From NCBI GenBank assembly GCA_005116745.1, contig SWDS01000002.1:232919-296918 (forward strand): DNA of 64,000 nucleotides, written 5' to 3'. Below are positions 9,358 to 18,201 of the stretch, in pieces; position 1 is the first letter of the stretch, and the number at the start of each line of letters is the position of its first letter. The translations under genes and the position numbers were made by a program. Under the pieces are notes generated by a model that was given only the letters and a program-made list of their open reading frames with translations, ran no database searches and had not been told where the DNA came from. The DNA is from Nitrospira sp. (GTDB taxonomy: Bacteria > Nitrospirota > Nitrospiria > Nitrospirales > Nitrospiraceae).

Positions 9358-9377
9358 CTTATGCGGATCGGCGTAAG
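9358..9377. repeat. 20-bp interrupted palindrome, copy 2
   Basis: CTTATGCGGATCGGCGTAAG, differing from the copy at 8539 by one base. It lies about 80 bp past the 3' end of the SNase-like gene. Confidence 0.6.
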
Positions 9378-9459
9378 CCCCCCTCTGATAGCGATCAGTA
9401 ATGTGCGTCTGCTTTCGGTCGAGACCTGCCGGTCACTGGGCATATGTAAGGCGCCCCAC

Positions 9460-9909
9460 CTAACAGAACGGCAGTTTCTTGCCGCCGTCATAGGGGCGCG
9501 CGAGGTTGGCGGTGATGAGGCATTGGGAGAGGTCTTGGCCGTCGGCGAGGAGGCGCCCATTGAGGCTGAAGTATTTATCCCGTGCAGGCGAATGGAGATC
9601 GACACGCACTGCGGTTACTAGCCACGCCACGAGAAAATCCCGAGCTTGAATCGGGAGTGCCCGCTCAGCGGCGCAGTCGCCTTTCAGTTCCGGCGTATCA
9701 ATCCCGGCGAGCCGCACAGGAATATGATCCCCTAGCACTGGCGGCAGGAACGGATCATTGAGCGTCACGGTACACGTGTCTTCATCATAACAATGGTGGA
9801 CGGTGATCGGAAAATAGTCTGAAGTTGTGGCCCCTTGCACGGTCTCTTTCGCGCCTTTTCGTAGCTTGACAGCATGCCCGTCATGTGGCATACTGAGAAT
9901 GCTTCTCAT
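9460..9909 (-). CDS. Thermonuclease-like (SNase domain) protein
   Basis: A 149-aa protein with the staphylococcal-nuclease fold. The motif VRLAGIDTPEL at residues 65-75 carries the Arg and Asp of the calcium and phosphate site, and KYFSLNGRLLADG at 112-124 carries the second Arg; YDGG near the end is also typical. The family cleaves DNA and RNA, often outside the cytoplasm, but no clear signal peptide is seen. The start is uncertain: ATG at 9909 or 9891, both overlapping the promoter of the divergent bfd gene. The product ends soon after the domain. Confidence 0.78.
   Translation of the reverse strand: MRSILSMPHDGHAVKLRKGAKETVQGATTSDYFPITVHHCYDEDTCTVTLNDPFLPPVLGDHIPVRLAGIDTPELKGDCAAERALPIQARDFLVAWLVTAVRVDLHSPARDKYFSLNGRLLADGQDLSQCLITANLARPYDGGKKLPFC
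9866..9894 (+). promoter_or_regulatory. Sigma-70-type promoter of bfd
   Basis: A perfect -35 box TTGACA (9866-9871), a 17-bp spacer, and a -10 box CATACT (9889-9894, four of six consensus bases). The bfd start codon is 36 bp further on. Confidence 0.6.
9894..9908. promoter_or_regulatory. Probable Fur box overlapping the bfd promoter
   Basis: TGAGAATGCTTCTCA is an inverted repeat of 7-1-7 form with six of seven paired positions, close to the Fur consensus TGATAATNATTATCA. It starts on the last base of the -10 box, the expected place for an iron-dependent repressor. Bfd genes are commonly induced by iron starvation, so site and gene agree. Confidence 0.6.
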
Positions 9910-9929
9910 AATCGTCGCTTGAGGATAGC

Positions 9930-10127
9930 ATGTACGTGTGCTTGTGCAATGGCATTACCGAATCAGATGTCCGGGAGGCTGGACGATCAGGCTGTGTGAT
10001 GCCCTGTCAGCTCAAGTCGAAGTTCGGCCTCAAGCAGAACGGCTGTTGCGGCCGCTGCGCGAAAAACATCCATGAGTTTGTCGAGATTGCAATCCAGGGA
10101 GCATCGACCAGCACAGTGGACCGGTAG
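9930..10127 (+). CDS. bfd: Bacterioferritin-associated ferredoxin (BFD-like [2Fe-2S] protein)
   Basis: A 65-aa cytoplasmic protein with the BFD [2Fe-2S] ligand set: C4-x-C6 at the start (MYVCLCNGIT) and C40-x2-C43 (CGRC). The family's known role is to reduce the haem of bacterioferritin so that stored iron is released. GAGGA lies 5 nt before the ATG. A strong promoter with an overlapping Fur-like palindrome lies directly upstream, fitting induction under iron limitation. No bacterioferritin gene is in the window. Extra Cys at 22, 26 and 39 are not family ligands. Confidence 0.88.
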   Translation: MYVCLCNGITESDVREAGRSGCVMPCQLKSKFGLKQNGCCGRCAKNIHEFVEIAIQGASTSTVDR

Positions 10128-10177
10128 AGATGCTCCTCACCACACGGCAGTTAGCAGAAAGATCTCCTCAACATCAT

Positions 10178-10819
10178 TCAACGTGAAGACCCGCCTCTGA
10201 TTAGCTTCGTGACTTCAGCTACGCGCCGACCTAACGCTCTGGCATCAGCGAGCTCTTGGTCATCGATCCCAGGACTCTCACCTTCTGTGGTCGCCGACGC
10301 TCCAAATGCGCCACCGCCACTCACCACAATCATTTGATTTCCCAGCATCGCGGCAAGAATGGTCAACAGCGTGACCTCTTTCCCGCTCGAGATTTGCCCT
10401 CCTGTGGCGAAGGCCGCCCCAACCTTGTTTTTCATCTTGAATTCTGGAAAGACGCCGAACTTGAACTGCCAGTTATCGAAGAAGGTCTTCACTTCTCCTG
10501 ACATGTTCGACCAATAGACAGGAGAACCGACCACCACCGCATCTGAAGAAAGCAGATCTTCCGCAGTCACGTGTCCAACACGCTTCAACAGAACCTGCGT
10601 CCCAGAGACCGATTGTGCTCCGGTCACCACCGCTTCCGCCATACGTTCGGTATTTCCTGAAAGCGAATGGTAGGTGACAAGGATCTTCACCGATGGAGAG
10701 GCCTCGTTCGCCCACGACCAAGATGTGCAGCCGGCGCAAACAAAGATAACCGTTAGGGCAAGGGCCAAGCCATGCCCAAGTTGAATCAACGGAGAGATGA
10801 AGGTTCGATGTGATGACAC
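10178..10819 (-). CDS. Exported flavodoxin / WrbA-like protein
   Basis: A 213-aa protein with an N-terminal export signal (hydrophobic residues 17-30, Cys31 in a poor lipobox, and an alternative cleavage after SWA near 37), followed by a flavodoxin fold. The FMN phosphate loop is TYHSLSGNTERMA, and the second FMN loop is VVVGSPVYWSNMSGE; AAFATGGQISSGKE follows. The family reduces quinones or transfers electrons, usually in the cytoplasm, so an exported form is unusual. It follows a zinc-ribbon gene by 33 bp on the same strand and is probably co-transcribed. Confidence 0.75.
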   Translation of the reverse strand: MSSHRTFISPLIQLGHGLALALTVIFVCAGCTSWSWANEASPSVKILVTYHSLSGNTERMAEAVVTGAQSVSGTQVLLKRVGHVTAEDLLSSDAVVVGSPVYWSNMSGEVKTFFDNWQFKFGVFPEFKMKNKVGAAFATGGQISSGKEVTLLTILAAMLGNQMIVVSGGGAFGASATTEGESPGIDDQELADARALGRRVAEVTKLIRGGSSR

Positions 10820-10852
10820 AGCGTTACGGTCAGGATGGAAGCATGAGGCCGG

Positions 10853-11038
10853 TTAGTGCCGAATGGTCTCTTCCTCCATATGCTCTTCAACCGACACTTC
10901 CGTCAACGTTCCACGGTAGGTACAACGATGGCAACGAATCCGCCATTCTTCGATCCACTTTTCCTGCACGTAAGACTGACGGCAGGTAGGACAGACAAAC
11001 ACACCTTTTTTATAGAGCACTCGACGCTTTTCTTGCAT
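10853..11038 (-). CDS. Small zinc-ribbon protein
   Basis: A 61-aa protein with two Cys pairs, CPTC at about residues 16-19 and CHRC at about 36-39, the layout of a zinc ribbon. The remainder is basic at the start and acidic at the end (VEEHMEEETIRH). It lies immediately upstream of the exported flavodoxin gene. No family is recognised beyond the metal-binding pattern; a role in nucleic-acid or protein binding is possible. Confidence 0.55.
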   Translation of the reverse strand: MQEKRRVLYKKGVFVCPTCRQSYVQEKWIEEWRIRCHRCTYRGTLTEVSVEEHMEEETIRH

Positions 11039-11179
11039 GGTTCCCTCTCAGTCAACCCGAGGCGAGGATGGCACAAGCGGCGAGAAGATTGCAAGATTAC
11101 GGGAGCAAATGCCTTCCTGCCAAGACATCAAGCAAATAGCCTTCTTGACTGCGAGAGAATCGATCATTACGATACGCGG

Positions 11180-11656
11180 ATGCGCTGGAGATTCTCGACA
11201 TGGCTTGCTTTCTCTGCCATGATCACAGGCGGATTACTCGCCGGTGATATGCGGGCGGCCAGAGCCGCCGGAGCTGAACTCGTATCGATTCACACTCCTT
11301 CCGGGACCACCATCAAGGCCGAAATCGCCGACACACCCCTCAAACGCTCCGTCGGACTCATGTACCGGGATCATCTCAAGAAAGACCATGGGATGCTCTT
11401 CTTCTTCAGCGAGCCTCAAGCTTGGTCCTTCTGGATGAAGAACACAAAACTTTCGCTGGATCTCATTTGGCTCGATGCGAAAAAGCGAGTGACTCATATT
11501 GAGCGCAGTGTTCCGATCTGCACGAAGACCGACGAGTCCTGCCCTCAATACCGCCCAAACGGGGACGATGCGATGTACGTGCTTGAAATTACGGGTGGAA
11601 CCGTTGACGGGTACAAGATTGAGAAAGGAACGAAACTGCTGTTCGGCCAGCCCTAA
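11180..11656 (+). CDS. Exported DUF192 family protein
   Basis: A 158-aa protein. The start at ATG 11180 gives a clear Sec signal: MRWRFSTWLAFSAM, a hydrophobic core, and a probable cleavage after RAARAAG. The DUF192 domain follows, recognisable by LKRSVGLMYRDHL, GMLFFF, WSFWMKNTKLSLDLIWLD and VLEITGGTVDGYKI. The function of the family is not established. It is flanked by the divergent zinc-ribbon/flavodoxin unit and the convergent relA gene. The frame is open upstream to 10856, but that part overlaps the zinc-ribbon gene and carries no domain. Confidence 0.85.
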   Translation: MRWRFSTWLAFSAMITGGLLAGDMRAARAAGAELVSIHTPSGTTIKAEIADTPLKRSVGLMYRDHLKKDHGMLFFFSEPQAWSFWMKNTKLSLDLIWLDAKKRVTHIERSVPICTKTDESCPQYRPNGDDAMYVLEITGGTVDGYKIEKGTKLLFGQP

Positions 11657-11731
11657 CCTCCATTATTCATGACTCTTCTGCTGTAATCGCCGATCCGCTG
11701 TTCCGACAAGCCTGCGGCCAGCACAGATCTT

Positions 11732-13909
11732 TTACGATTGTTCCTGCCAAGACCGAACACGCCGCGCCATAATCACCCCTTCGATCCGCTCAATGGTTTT
11801 CAGCACTCGATTGAGATGGGCCTTATCGGCGATTTCGATGACAAAGTCCAGCTCCGCCTTACGGTCTTCCCGCGTCATGATTTCCGCGCGGCTGATGTTT
11901 GCTTTGCATTCGGCAATCGCTGAGGAGACATTCGCCAACACTCCTGTTCGATCTTCCGCAATCACGGCAACTTTCACTGCGTGGTGGCTCTGCGAGGCGG
12001 TATCCCATTCCACCTCCACCAACCGTGCTCGGTCATACTCCAAGGCCTCCAGATTGGGGCAATCGACCGAATGGATCGTGAGGCCTCGTCCACGAGTGAT
12101 ATACCCCACAATTCTATCGCCGGGCACCGGATTGCAACAGCGAGACAGTTGCATCAAGAGATCCCGCCCGCCCTTCACTTGCACGCCCTGCTCTGCGCCT
12201 TGACCACTGGACATTTTGTGCGGTGTCGGCGGTTCAGGCTGAACAGGTGCGGTCCCGGATGCTGGAGCGGTCAACCGCCCGACGATGTGGGCCGTGGCAA
12301 TGTGTCCGAATCCTATCGCGATCGCGAGTTCATCGGTCGTTTCATATCCCTCCTGCTTGGCAATCTCGAGGAGCGCGGAGGACTTCAAGGTCTGCGCCGG
12401 CGCAAGCCCATGCCGGCGTAATTCTCCGTCCAGCAAACGCCGACCGATCTCTAAGCTTCGCGCCTGCTCTTCAGCCTTAATCCAATGCTTAATCTTCGTT
12501 TTGGCCCGCGAGGTGCGCACGAATTTGAGCCAGTCCTTGTGGGGAGTCTGGTTCGGTGACGTGAGAATTTCAATGGCGTCGCCGCTCTCGATCTCATGCT
12601 TAAGCGGCACGATTTTCCCGTTCACCTTCGCCCCAACACAGTGGTCGCCGACTTCCGTGTGGATCTCATAGGCGAAATCGATCGGAGTCGATCCTTTCGG
12701 CAATTCCTTCACCACCCCCTTCGGGGTGAATACATAGACGACATCATGGAACAGCTCAAGTTTGACCGAATCCATAAACTGGCGGCTATCCGGCAAGTCT
12801 TTTTGCCATTCGATGAACTGCCGCAACCAGCCAAATGTTTTACTATCCTTATCAGGGATCTGCCCCTGCTCCTTATATTTCCAGTGGGCCGCAATCCCAT
12901 AGTCTGCTACACGGTGCATCTCCTCCGTGCGAATCTGAAATTCTACGTGTTCCCCTTTCGGGCCAACAATCGTCGTATGGAGCGACTGATAGAGATTGGA
13001 TTTGGGGATCGCAATGTAATCCTTGAATCGGCCGGGCACCGGGCGCCACAGCGAATGAATCACGCCAAGCATGGCATAGCAATTCATCTTCGTATCGGTA
13101 ATGACTCGCAAGGCGGTGAGATCATAGACTTCCTCAAACGAAATCGATTGCTTCTTCATTTTTTGATAGACGCCATAGAGGTGTTTCGGGCGCCCATACA
13201 CCGCGCCGACCAACCCATTCTCCTTCAACGCCTTCTCGACAAGCTCTTGCACTTCTTGAATGTACTGCTGCCGGTCTTCGTCCCGTTTCGCCACGCGAAC
13301 CCGTAACATGTCATACGCATCCGGGTTAAGATGCTTGAGGCAAAGATCTTCCAGTTCGTTCTTGACCCAGCCGATTCCAATGCGGTTCGCCAAGGGCGCG
13401 TAGATTTCTAGCGTCTCTTGCGCAATTTCCTGGCGTTTCCCCTCATTGAGATGTTCGAGCGTGCGCATATTGTGAAGCCGGTCGGCTAGTTTGATGATCA
13501 CGACGCGGATATCATCCGCCATCGAAAGCACCATTTTTCGAAAGTTCTCCGCTTGCCTCTCCTCGGAGCTTCGAAACGTAATCTTTCCGATCTTCGTGAC
13601 GCCATCGACGAGATGAACGACGTCCTTCCCGAATTCCCTCTCAAGCTCATCAGCCGTCGCGACCGTATCCTCCAACGTATCGTGGAGTAGCCCGGCAACA
13701 ATCGCCGTGACATCGGTTTTGAGGGTGGTTAAGACACCCGCCACGGCCACTGGGTGTTTCACATAGGGTTCGCCGGAGCGTCGGATTTGGCCTTCATGCG
13801 CTTTTGCAGAAAACTCATACGCCTTTCGCACTATGCCGACATCAGCGTCAGGCTGATAGCTCAGCAGACGCTCCAGTAATCGATCGATATCAGTTACGGT
13901 TTCGTACAT
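11732..13909 (-). CDS. relA: (p)ppGpp synthetase/hydrolase, RelA/SpoT (Rel) family
   Basis: A 725-aa stringent-response enzyme. The domains in order are an HD hydrolase (about 30-180) with His52, the HD pair at 76-77 and ED at 80-81 intact; a synthetase (about 235-350) with RPKHLYGVYQKM and HVEFQIRT; TGS (about 395-455, VYVFTPKGVVKELPKG); and a C-terminal ACT (about 650-720). Both catalytic halves look complete, so it is probably a bifunctional Rel. It starts 6 bp after recJ on the same strand, suggesting co-transcription with recJ and possibly with the UBact-like gene. Confidence 0.93.
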   Translation of the reverse strand: MYETVTDIDRLLERLLSYQPDADVGIVRKAYEFSAKAHEGQIRRSGEPYVKHPVAVAGVLTTLKTDVTAIVAGLLHDTLEDTVATADELEREFGKDVVHLVDGVTKIGKITFRSSEERQAENFRKMVLSMADDIRVVIIKLADRLHNMRTLEHLNEGKRQEIAQETLEIYAPLANRIGIGWVKNELEDLCLKHLNPDAYDMLRVRVAKRDEDRQQYIQEVQELVEKALKENGLVGAVYGRPKHLYGVYQKMKKQSISFEEVYDLTALRVITDTKMNCYAMLGVIHSLWRPVPGRFKDYIAIPKSNLYQSLHTTIVGPKGEHVEFQIRTEEMHRVADYGIAAHWKYKEQGQIPDKDSKTFGWLRQFIEWQKDLPDSRQFMDSVKLELFHDVVYVFTPKGVVKELPKGSTPIDFAYEIHTEVGDHCVGAKVNGKIVPLKHEIESGDAIEILTSPNQTPHKDWLKFVRTSRAKTKIKHWIKAEEQARSLEIGRRLLDGELRRHGLAPAQTLKSSALLEIAKQEGYETTDELAIAIGFGHIATAHIVGRLTAPASGTAPVQPEPPTPHKMSSGQGAEQGVQVKGGRDLLMQLSRCCNPVPGDRIVGYITRGRGLTIHSVDCPNLEALEYDRARLVEVEWDTASQSHHAVKVAVIAEDRTGVLANVSSAIAECKANISRAEIMTREDRKAELDFVIEIADKAHLNRVLKTIERIEGVIMARRVRSWQEQS

Positions 13910-13915
13910 GGTTCG

Positions 13916-15613
13916 CTATTCGCACCCGGCGGCCCGTATATCTCGAATGCGCAACTGAATCCGATCCTGGCCATTCCAGTGATTCAGTTCTGGCGTAAAG
14001 GCGACGTCGATGGGTGTCTTCAGAGACAATCCATGATCTTCCAAGGATTTCATCCCAAATCCAATACTATCAAACGGCAGAGATCCAGCCTGCCGAACAG
14101 TCATCTTCAAATGTTTCTCTCCGACTACGCGAGCATTGAGAACGTTCAGCCCTCGGACAGCGAATGTTGGCTCGGGATTCCCCGCGCCGAATGGATGTAG
14201 CGTCCCGATTTCACGAATCAGCTGTAGCGTAACCTCGGCCAAGCGCAGCTCAGAATCCAGACGCAGCATGGGAACGCTGTGAGTATCCCGCATCCACGTC
14301 TCGGCAATTGCGGAAAAGCGTTCGGCAAATTCAGGCAACCGCCCCTCCCGGATCGTAACCCCAGCTGCGCTGGGGTGGCCACCGAACGCCATGAGGAGGT
14401 CTCGACAGCCGGCTAATGCTTGATAGAGGTCAAACCCTGGCACAGTCCGAGCCGATCCCTTCCCGATACCGTCTTCATTCACGGCAATCACGACCGTCGG
14501 ACGATGAAAGCGCTCCATAATGCGGGCGGCGACGATGCCAACGACCCCGAGATGCCATCCTCGGGCGTATAACACGATCCCTCCTGGCAGCTCCCGTGAT
14601 TCCACCTGAGCTACTGCTTGCTCCACAATATCGGCCTCAATCTCACGGCGGGCTCGATTCAACTGCTCAAGCTCTTCAGCCAACTCTTTTGCTTCCTGTT
14701 CAGACTCCGTCGTCAGAAGTCTGACCCCTTTGATCGCGTCATCTAAGCGCCCTGCGGCATTGAGCCGAGGCCCAAGTTTAAACGCGATGGTCTCCGCTGT
14801 GCACTCACGACTAATACCCGCAACCTGCTTCAAGGCCCGTAGGCCACAGCGGGCACCGCGCGAAAGATGAACCAGACCTTCTCGAACGAATAGTCGATTT
14901 TCGTCGTGTAACGGAACCACGTCGGCGATCGTGGCCAGCGCGACCAAATCCAAGAGCGACTCCAACGGCACCGAACCGGAGCCGTATTTCATCTCATACG
15001 CCTGCGCCACCTTGTACGCCAGACCTCCGGAACAGAGCCCGTGAAAAGGATACCGCGCGTCGGGCCGATGCGGATTCATCACCGCCAACGCAGGTGGCAT
15101 CTCCATATCGCTTTGATGATGATCGGTCACCACCACGTCGATCCCCAATTGATTCGCGAGGCGAATTTCATGGTGCGACGTGGTCCCGCAATCGGACGTC
15201 ACCAATAGAGAAACACCCTCCTCCGCCAAGGTCCGAACGGCAGTCTCATTCAGTCCATACCCTTCACGCAGCCGATGAGGAACATAGGCACGGACTTCGG
15301 CACCGAGCCCACGGAAGAATGACAGATAAATGCTTGTGGCGGACATGCCATCTACATCGTAATCGCCGTAAAAACAGACGATTTGACGACGTTGCATGGC
15401 CTGATGCAGACGGTCAACCGCCCGTTCCATATCGGGAATTAAGAAAGGATCATGAGTTCGGAGAGGAGACATCCAGGCCGTCGCCTGGTCCACGTTCATC
15501 ACACCCCGATTGAGTAACAACGAGGCAGTCGCCGAGGAGATCGACAAGGCCTTTGACAAGAGGCCGCGTTGGATGGGATCAACTTGAGAGAAAACCCAGA
15601 GCTTAGACTTCAT
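13916..15613 (-). CDS. recJ: Single-stranded-DNA 5'-3' exonuclease RecJ
   Basis: A 565-aa cytoplasmic DHH-family nuclease for recombination and mismatch repair. The metal motifs are GDYDVDGMSA at about residues 83-92, SDCGTT, and TDHHQS (the DHH motif). A DHHA1 region follows, with the GGH-type motif MAFGGHPSAAGV, then an OB-like end. The ATG at 15613 is chosen because AAGGAG lies 6 nt before it; an ATG five codons earlier would leave that site within the coding sequence. Downstream is relA (6 bp) and upstream the UBact-like gene (about 145 bp). Confidence 0.93.
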   Translation of the reverse strand: MKSKLWVFSQVDPIQRGLLSKALSISSATASLLLNRGVMNVDQATAWMSPLRTHDPFLIPDMERAVDRLHQAMQRRQIVCFYGDYDVDGMSATSIYLSFFRGLGAEVRAYVPHRLREGYGLNETAVRTLAEEGVSLLVTSDCGTTSHHEIRLANQLGIDVVVTDHHQSDMEMPPALAVMNPHRPDARYPFHGLCSGGLAYKVAQAYEMKYGSGSVPLESLLDLVALATIADVVPLHDENRLFVREGLVHLSRGARCGLRALKQVAGISRECTAETIAFKLGPRLNAAGRLDDAIKGVRLLTTESEQEAKELAEELEQLNRARREIEADIVEQAVAQVESRELPGGIVLYARGWHLGVVGIVAARIMERFHRPTVVIAVNEDGIGKGSARTVPGFDLYQALAGCRDLLMAFGGHPSAAGVTIREGRLPEFAERFSAIAETWMRDTHSVPMLRLDSELRLAEVTLQLIREIGTLHPFGAGNPEPTFAVRGLNVLNARVVGEKHLKMTVRQAGSLPFDSIGFGMKSLEDHGLSLKTPIDVAFTPELNHWNGQDRIQLRIRDIRAAGCE

Positions 15614-15757
15614 CCCCATCTCCTTCATGGCCTAGGCCACACACTGACTCCCGATAATAGGAGAACGAGAAAGACTGTAATAAGGGGCTTCTTCTTTGTC
15701 AAACCGAAGGACGTCAAGGAACTGGCAGGGTGATTCGAGGGAGAGCTGGCGGTGGCG

Positions 15758-15955
15758 CTATTCCCCTCCCTTTTGGACGTAATTCTTCACAAATTCTTCA
15801 GCGTTCTTTTCAAGCACATCATCGATCTCATCGACCAGCTTGTCGATATCTTCCTTCAGCTTCTTACCGGTCTCGACCACCTTGGGGTTGGCCTTCACCT
15901 CTTCCTTGCCCTGTGGTTCTCGTCGAGGCTCTTGCTTCCGTTCCTGTTTTTCCAT
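15758..15955 (-). CDS. UBact-like (Pup-like) protein modifier
   Basis: A 65-aa highly charged protein: a disordered, Lys/Glu/Arg-rich N-terminal half, a helical segment TGKKLKEDIDKLVDEIDDVL, and a C-terminus of YVQKGGE. Pup and UBact share this build and end in Gly-Gly-Gln or Gly-Gly-Glu; the terminal Glu is joined to lysines of target proteins for proteasomal degradation. With Glu already present, no deamidation step would be needed. A strong GGGAGG site precedes ATG 15955. None of the usual partners (ligase, proteasomal ATPase, 20S subunits) is in the window; the neighbours are recJ/relA and hppA. The call is by length, composition and tail. Confidence 0.72.
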   Translation of the reverse strand: MEKQERKQEPRREPQGKEEVKANPKVVETGKKLKEDIDKLVDEIDDVLEKNAEEFVKNYVQKGGE

Positions 15956-16019
15956 TCGAGCACCTCCCGTGGATCTGGGAAACCCTCGCGATCAGCCAGC
16001 AGCTGTCATCAATGAATTT

Positions 16020-16049
16020 ACCATACTCTAGGGTATGGAAACCCGTCAA
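16020..16049 (-). promoter_or_regulatory. Putative promoter of the UBact-like gene, overlapped by a palindrome
   Basis: On the minus strand: TTGACG, an 18-bp spacer, then TATGGT, about 65 bp before the start codon. The perfect arms CCATAC and GTATGG at 16021-16038 overlap the -10 region and could be an operator. Confidence 0.45.
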
Positions 16050-16067
16050 GACGAAGGGAAAAACGAA

Positions 16068-16099
16068 AAGCGCCGTGCCCCAGCTTGGACACGGCGCTT
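16068..16099 (-). terminator. Intrinsic terminator of hppA
   Basis: On the minus strand, AAGCGCCGTG pairs perfectly with CACGGCGCTT across a 12-nt loop and is followed by a T-rich run (TTCGTTTTT). It starts about 48 bp after the hppA stop and separates hppA from the UBact-like gene. Confidence 0.8.
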
Positions 16100-16146
16100 C
16101 AGCATGCAATTTAATCGAGTGTTACCGGATACTCGACCCTACCCTT

Positions 16147-18201
16147 TCAGACAATCAACGACACGATCAGCAACGCCACGATATTGATGACCTTGATCAT
16201 CGGATTCACCGCCGGTCCTGCCGTATCCTTGTACGGATCGCCGACCGTATCACCGGTGACCGCCGCCTTGTGCGTATCGGTGCCCTTCAACCCCTGCTCT
16301 TCGATATACTTCTTCGCATTGTCCCAGGCCCCACCGCCACTCGTCATCGAAATCGCGACGAATATGCCGGTCACGATGCTGCCCACCAACACACCACCAA
16401 GCGCCTGCGGACCGAGAATCACGCCCACCAGAATCGGCGACACCACAGGAATCAAACCGGGGATCATCATTTTCTGAATCGCCGCTTGAGTCACAATATC
16501 GACGCAGGTTGCGTAGTCAGGCTTCCCCGTACCTTCCATGATGCCCTTGATGGTCCGGAACTGCCGCCGCACTTCTTCCACGATCAAACCGCCGGCTTCG
16601 CCCACGGCCCTCATGCACATCGCACCAAAGATGAAGGGCAACATACCGCCGAGAAACAGGCCGACCAACACTTTCGGGTTGGACAGGTCAAACGCTGCCA
16701 GCGCGGGATTAATTGCCGCCACCTCGCGGGAATATTCCGCGAACAACACCACCGCCGCCAATGCGGCTGACCCAATCGCATAGCCTTTTGTTACCGCCTT
16801 GGTCGTATTGCCGACCGCATCCAACGGATCCGTGATGTCCCGAACTTCTTTGCCCAGATGCGACATTTCGGCAATACCACCCGCGTTGTCCGTGATTGGA
16901 CCGAACGCATCAATCGCCACGACAATCCCTGCCATCGACAGCATCGAGACTGCCGCCACCGCCACGCCGTACAACCCACCGGACTCCGCACCACCGCAGA
17001 CCGAGTAGCTGCCCAAGATCGCCATTGCAATCACCACCACCGGTGCCGCCGTCGATTGCATGCCAACCGCCAGCCCCGCGATGATGTTCGTTGCATGGCC
17101 GGTTTCGCTCGCCTTGGAGATGTACTGCACCGGTTCATAGCTCTTCGATGTGTAATAGTCGGTAATGAACACGAGCGCCAGCGTCACCGCCAATCCCATC
17201 AACGCAGCAATGTAGTAACTGAACCCACTGACGCCCCCGACTCCACCCATGATCATGAGGGTGATCGGGAGAAATGCCACGGCAGCGATCCCGCCAGCCA
17301 CGAACAGCCCCTTGTAGAGTGCCGTCATGACCTCCCCACCCGGGCTCACCTTCACGAAGAGCACCCCGATGATCGTCGCGAAAATTGTCACGCCTCCTAA
17401 GACCAACGGATACAGGATTGGGCCAGACGCCCCTTTAAACATCGTAAACGCCAACACCATGGCCGCCACTGTCGTCACGGCGTAGGTTTCAAACAGATCC
17501 GCTGCCATACCGGCGCAGTCACCGACGTTGTCACCCACGTTATCCGCAATGACCGCCGGGTTACGAGGGTCGTCTTCAGGAATTCCCGCTTCGACCTTGC
17601 CGACGAGATCCGCACCCACATCCGCAGCCTTAGTGTAGATGCCGCCACCGACACGAGCAAACACCGAGATCAAGCTGCCGCCGAACCCAAGGCTCAGCAA
17701 GGCGTGAATGGCTTTCTCTTGCCCCGCTATTGATTGTGCGACCATATAGAAGGTCGTAATCGACAACAGTCCCAGGCCGATCAGCAACAGACCCGTCACC
17801 GCCCCCCCTCGAAACGCGACGGTCAAGGCGGCATTCATGCCATCGTGCGCGGCTTGCGCTGTCCGCACGTTAGCGCGCACGGCGATGATCATCCCTACAT
17901 AGCCGGCAATCGACGAGGCTCCCGCGCCGACCAAAAACCCAACCGCCGTCAGCAAGCCAAACTTGTCGGAAACCGCCCCAGCGGCCCAGAGCATGACGAA
18001 GAGCACCGCAGCCACATAGCCGACGGTTTTGTACTGTCGATTCATGTAGGCACTGGCACCTTCTTGAATCGCCTTCGCAATTTCCTGCATCTTCGCATTG
18101 CCGGCATCAAGCTTGAATACCCACATCGCAAGGTATAACCCATAGGCAATACCAGCGAAGGCCGCAATGATGGCAAATGTGATAATCGATGAATCACTCA
18201 C
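16147..18201 (-). CDS. hppA: Membrane-bound proton-translocating pyrophosphatase
   Basis: A 684-aa integral membrane enzyme with about 16 hydrophobic segments that couples pyrophosphate hydrolysis to ion pumping. Both pyrophosphate-binding motifs are present: [19 protein letters not shown] and [18 protein letters not shown]. The key site reads [15 protein letters not shown]; Lys here (where potassium-dependent enzymes have Ala) marks the potassium-independent, proton-pumping type. The length is normal. It is monocistronic, with its own terminator at 16068-16099. In an energy-limited chemolithotroph it would recover energy from biosynthetic pyrophosphate. Confidence 0.95.
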   Translation of the reverse strand: MSDSSIITFAIIAAFAGIAYGLYLAMWVFKLDAGNAKMQEIAKAIQEGASAYMNRQYKTVGYVAAVLFVMLWAAGAVSDKFGLLTAVGFLVGAGASSIAGYVGMIIAVRANVRTAQAAHDGMNAALTVAFRGGAVTGLLLIGLGLLSITTFYMVAQSIAGQEKAIHALLSLGFGGSLISVFARVGGGIYTKAADVGADLVGKVEAGIPEDDPRNPAVIADNVGDNVGDCAGMAADLFETYAVTTVAAMVLAFTMFKGASGPILYPLVLGGVTIFATIIGVLFVKVSPGGEVMTALYKGLFVAGGIAAVAFLPITLMIMGGVGGVSGFSYYIAALMGLAVTLALVFITDYYTSKSYEPVQYISKASETGHATNIIAGLAVGMQSTAAPVVVIAMAILGSYSVCGGAESGGLYGVAVAAVSMLSMAGIVVAIDAFGPITDNAGGIAEMSHLGKEVRDITDPLDAVGNTTKAVTKGYAIGSAALAAVVLFAEYSREVAAINPALAAFDLSNPKVLVGLFLGGMLPFIFGAMCMRAVGEAGGLIVEEVRRQFRTIKGIMEGTGKPDYATCVDIVTQAAIQKMMIPGLIPVVSPILVGVILGPQALGGVLVGSIVTGIFVAISMTSGGGAWDNAKKYIEEQGLKGTDTHKAAVTGDTVGDPYKDTAGPAVNPMIKVINIVALLIVSLIV

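Noticed and set aside
16858-17400. Long plus-strand frame opposite hppA
   Set aside because: It is His/Arg-rich, out of register with the strongly conserved pyrophosphatase on the other strand, and so a coding shadow.
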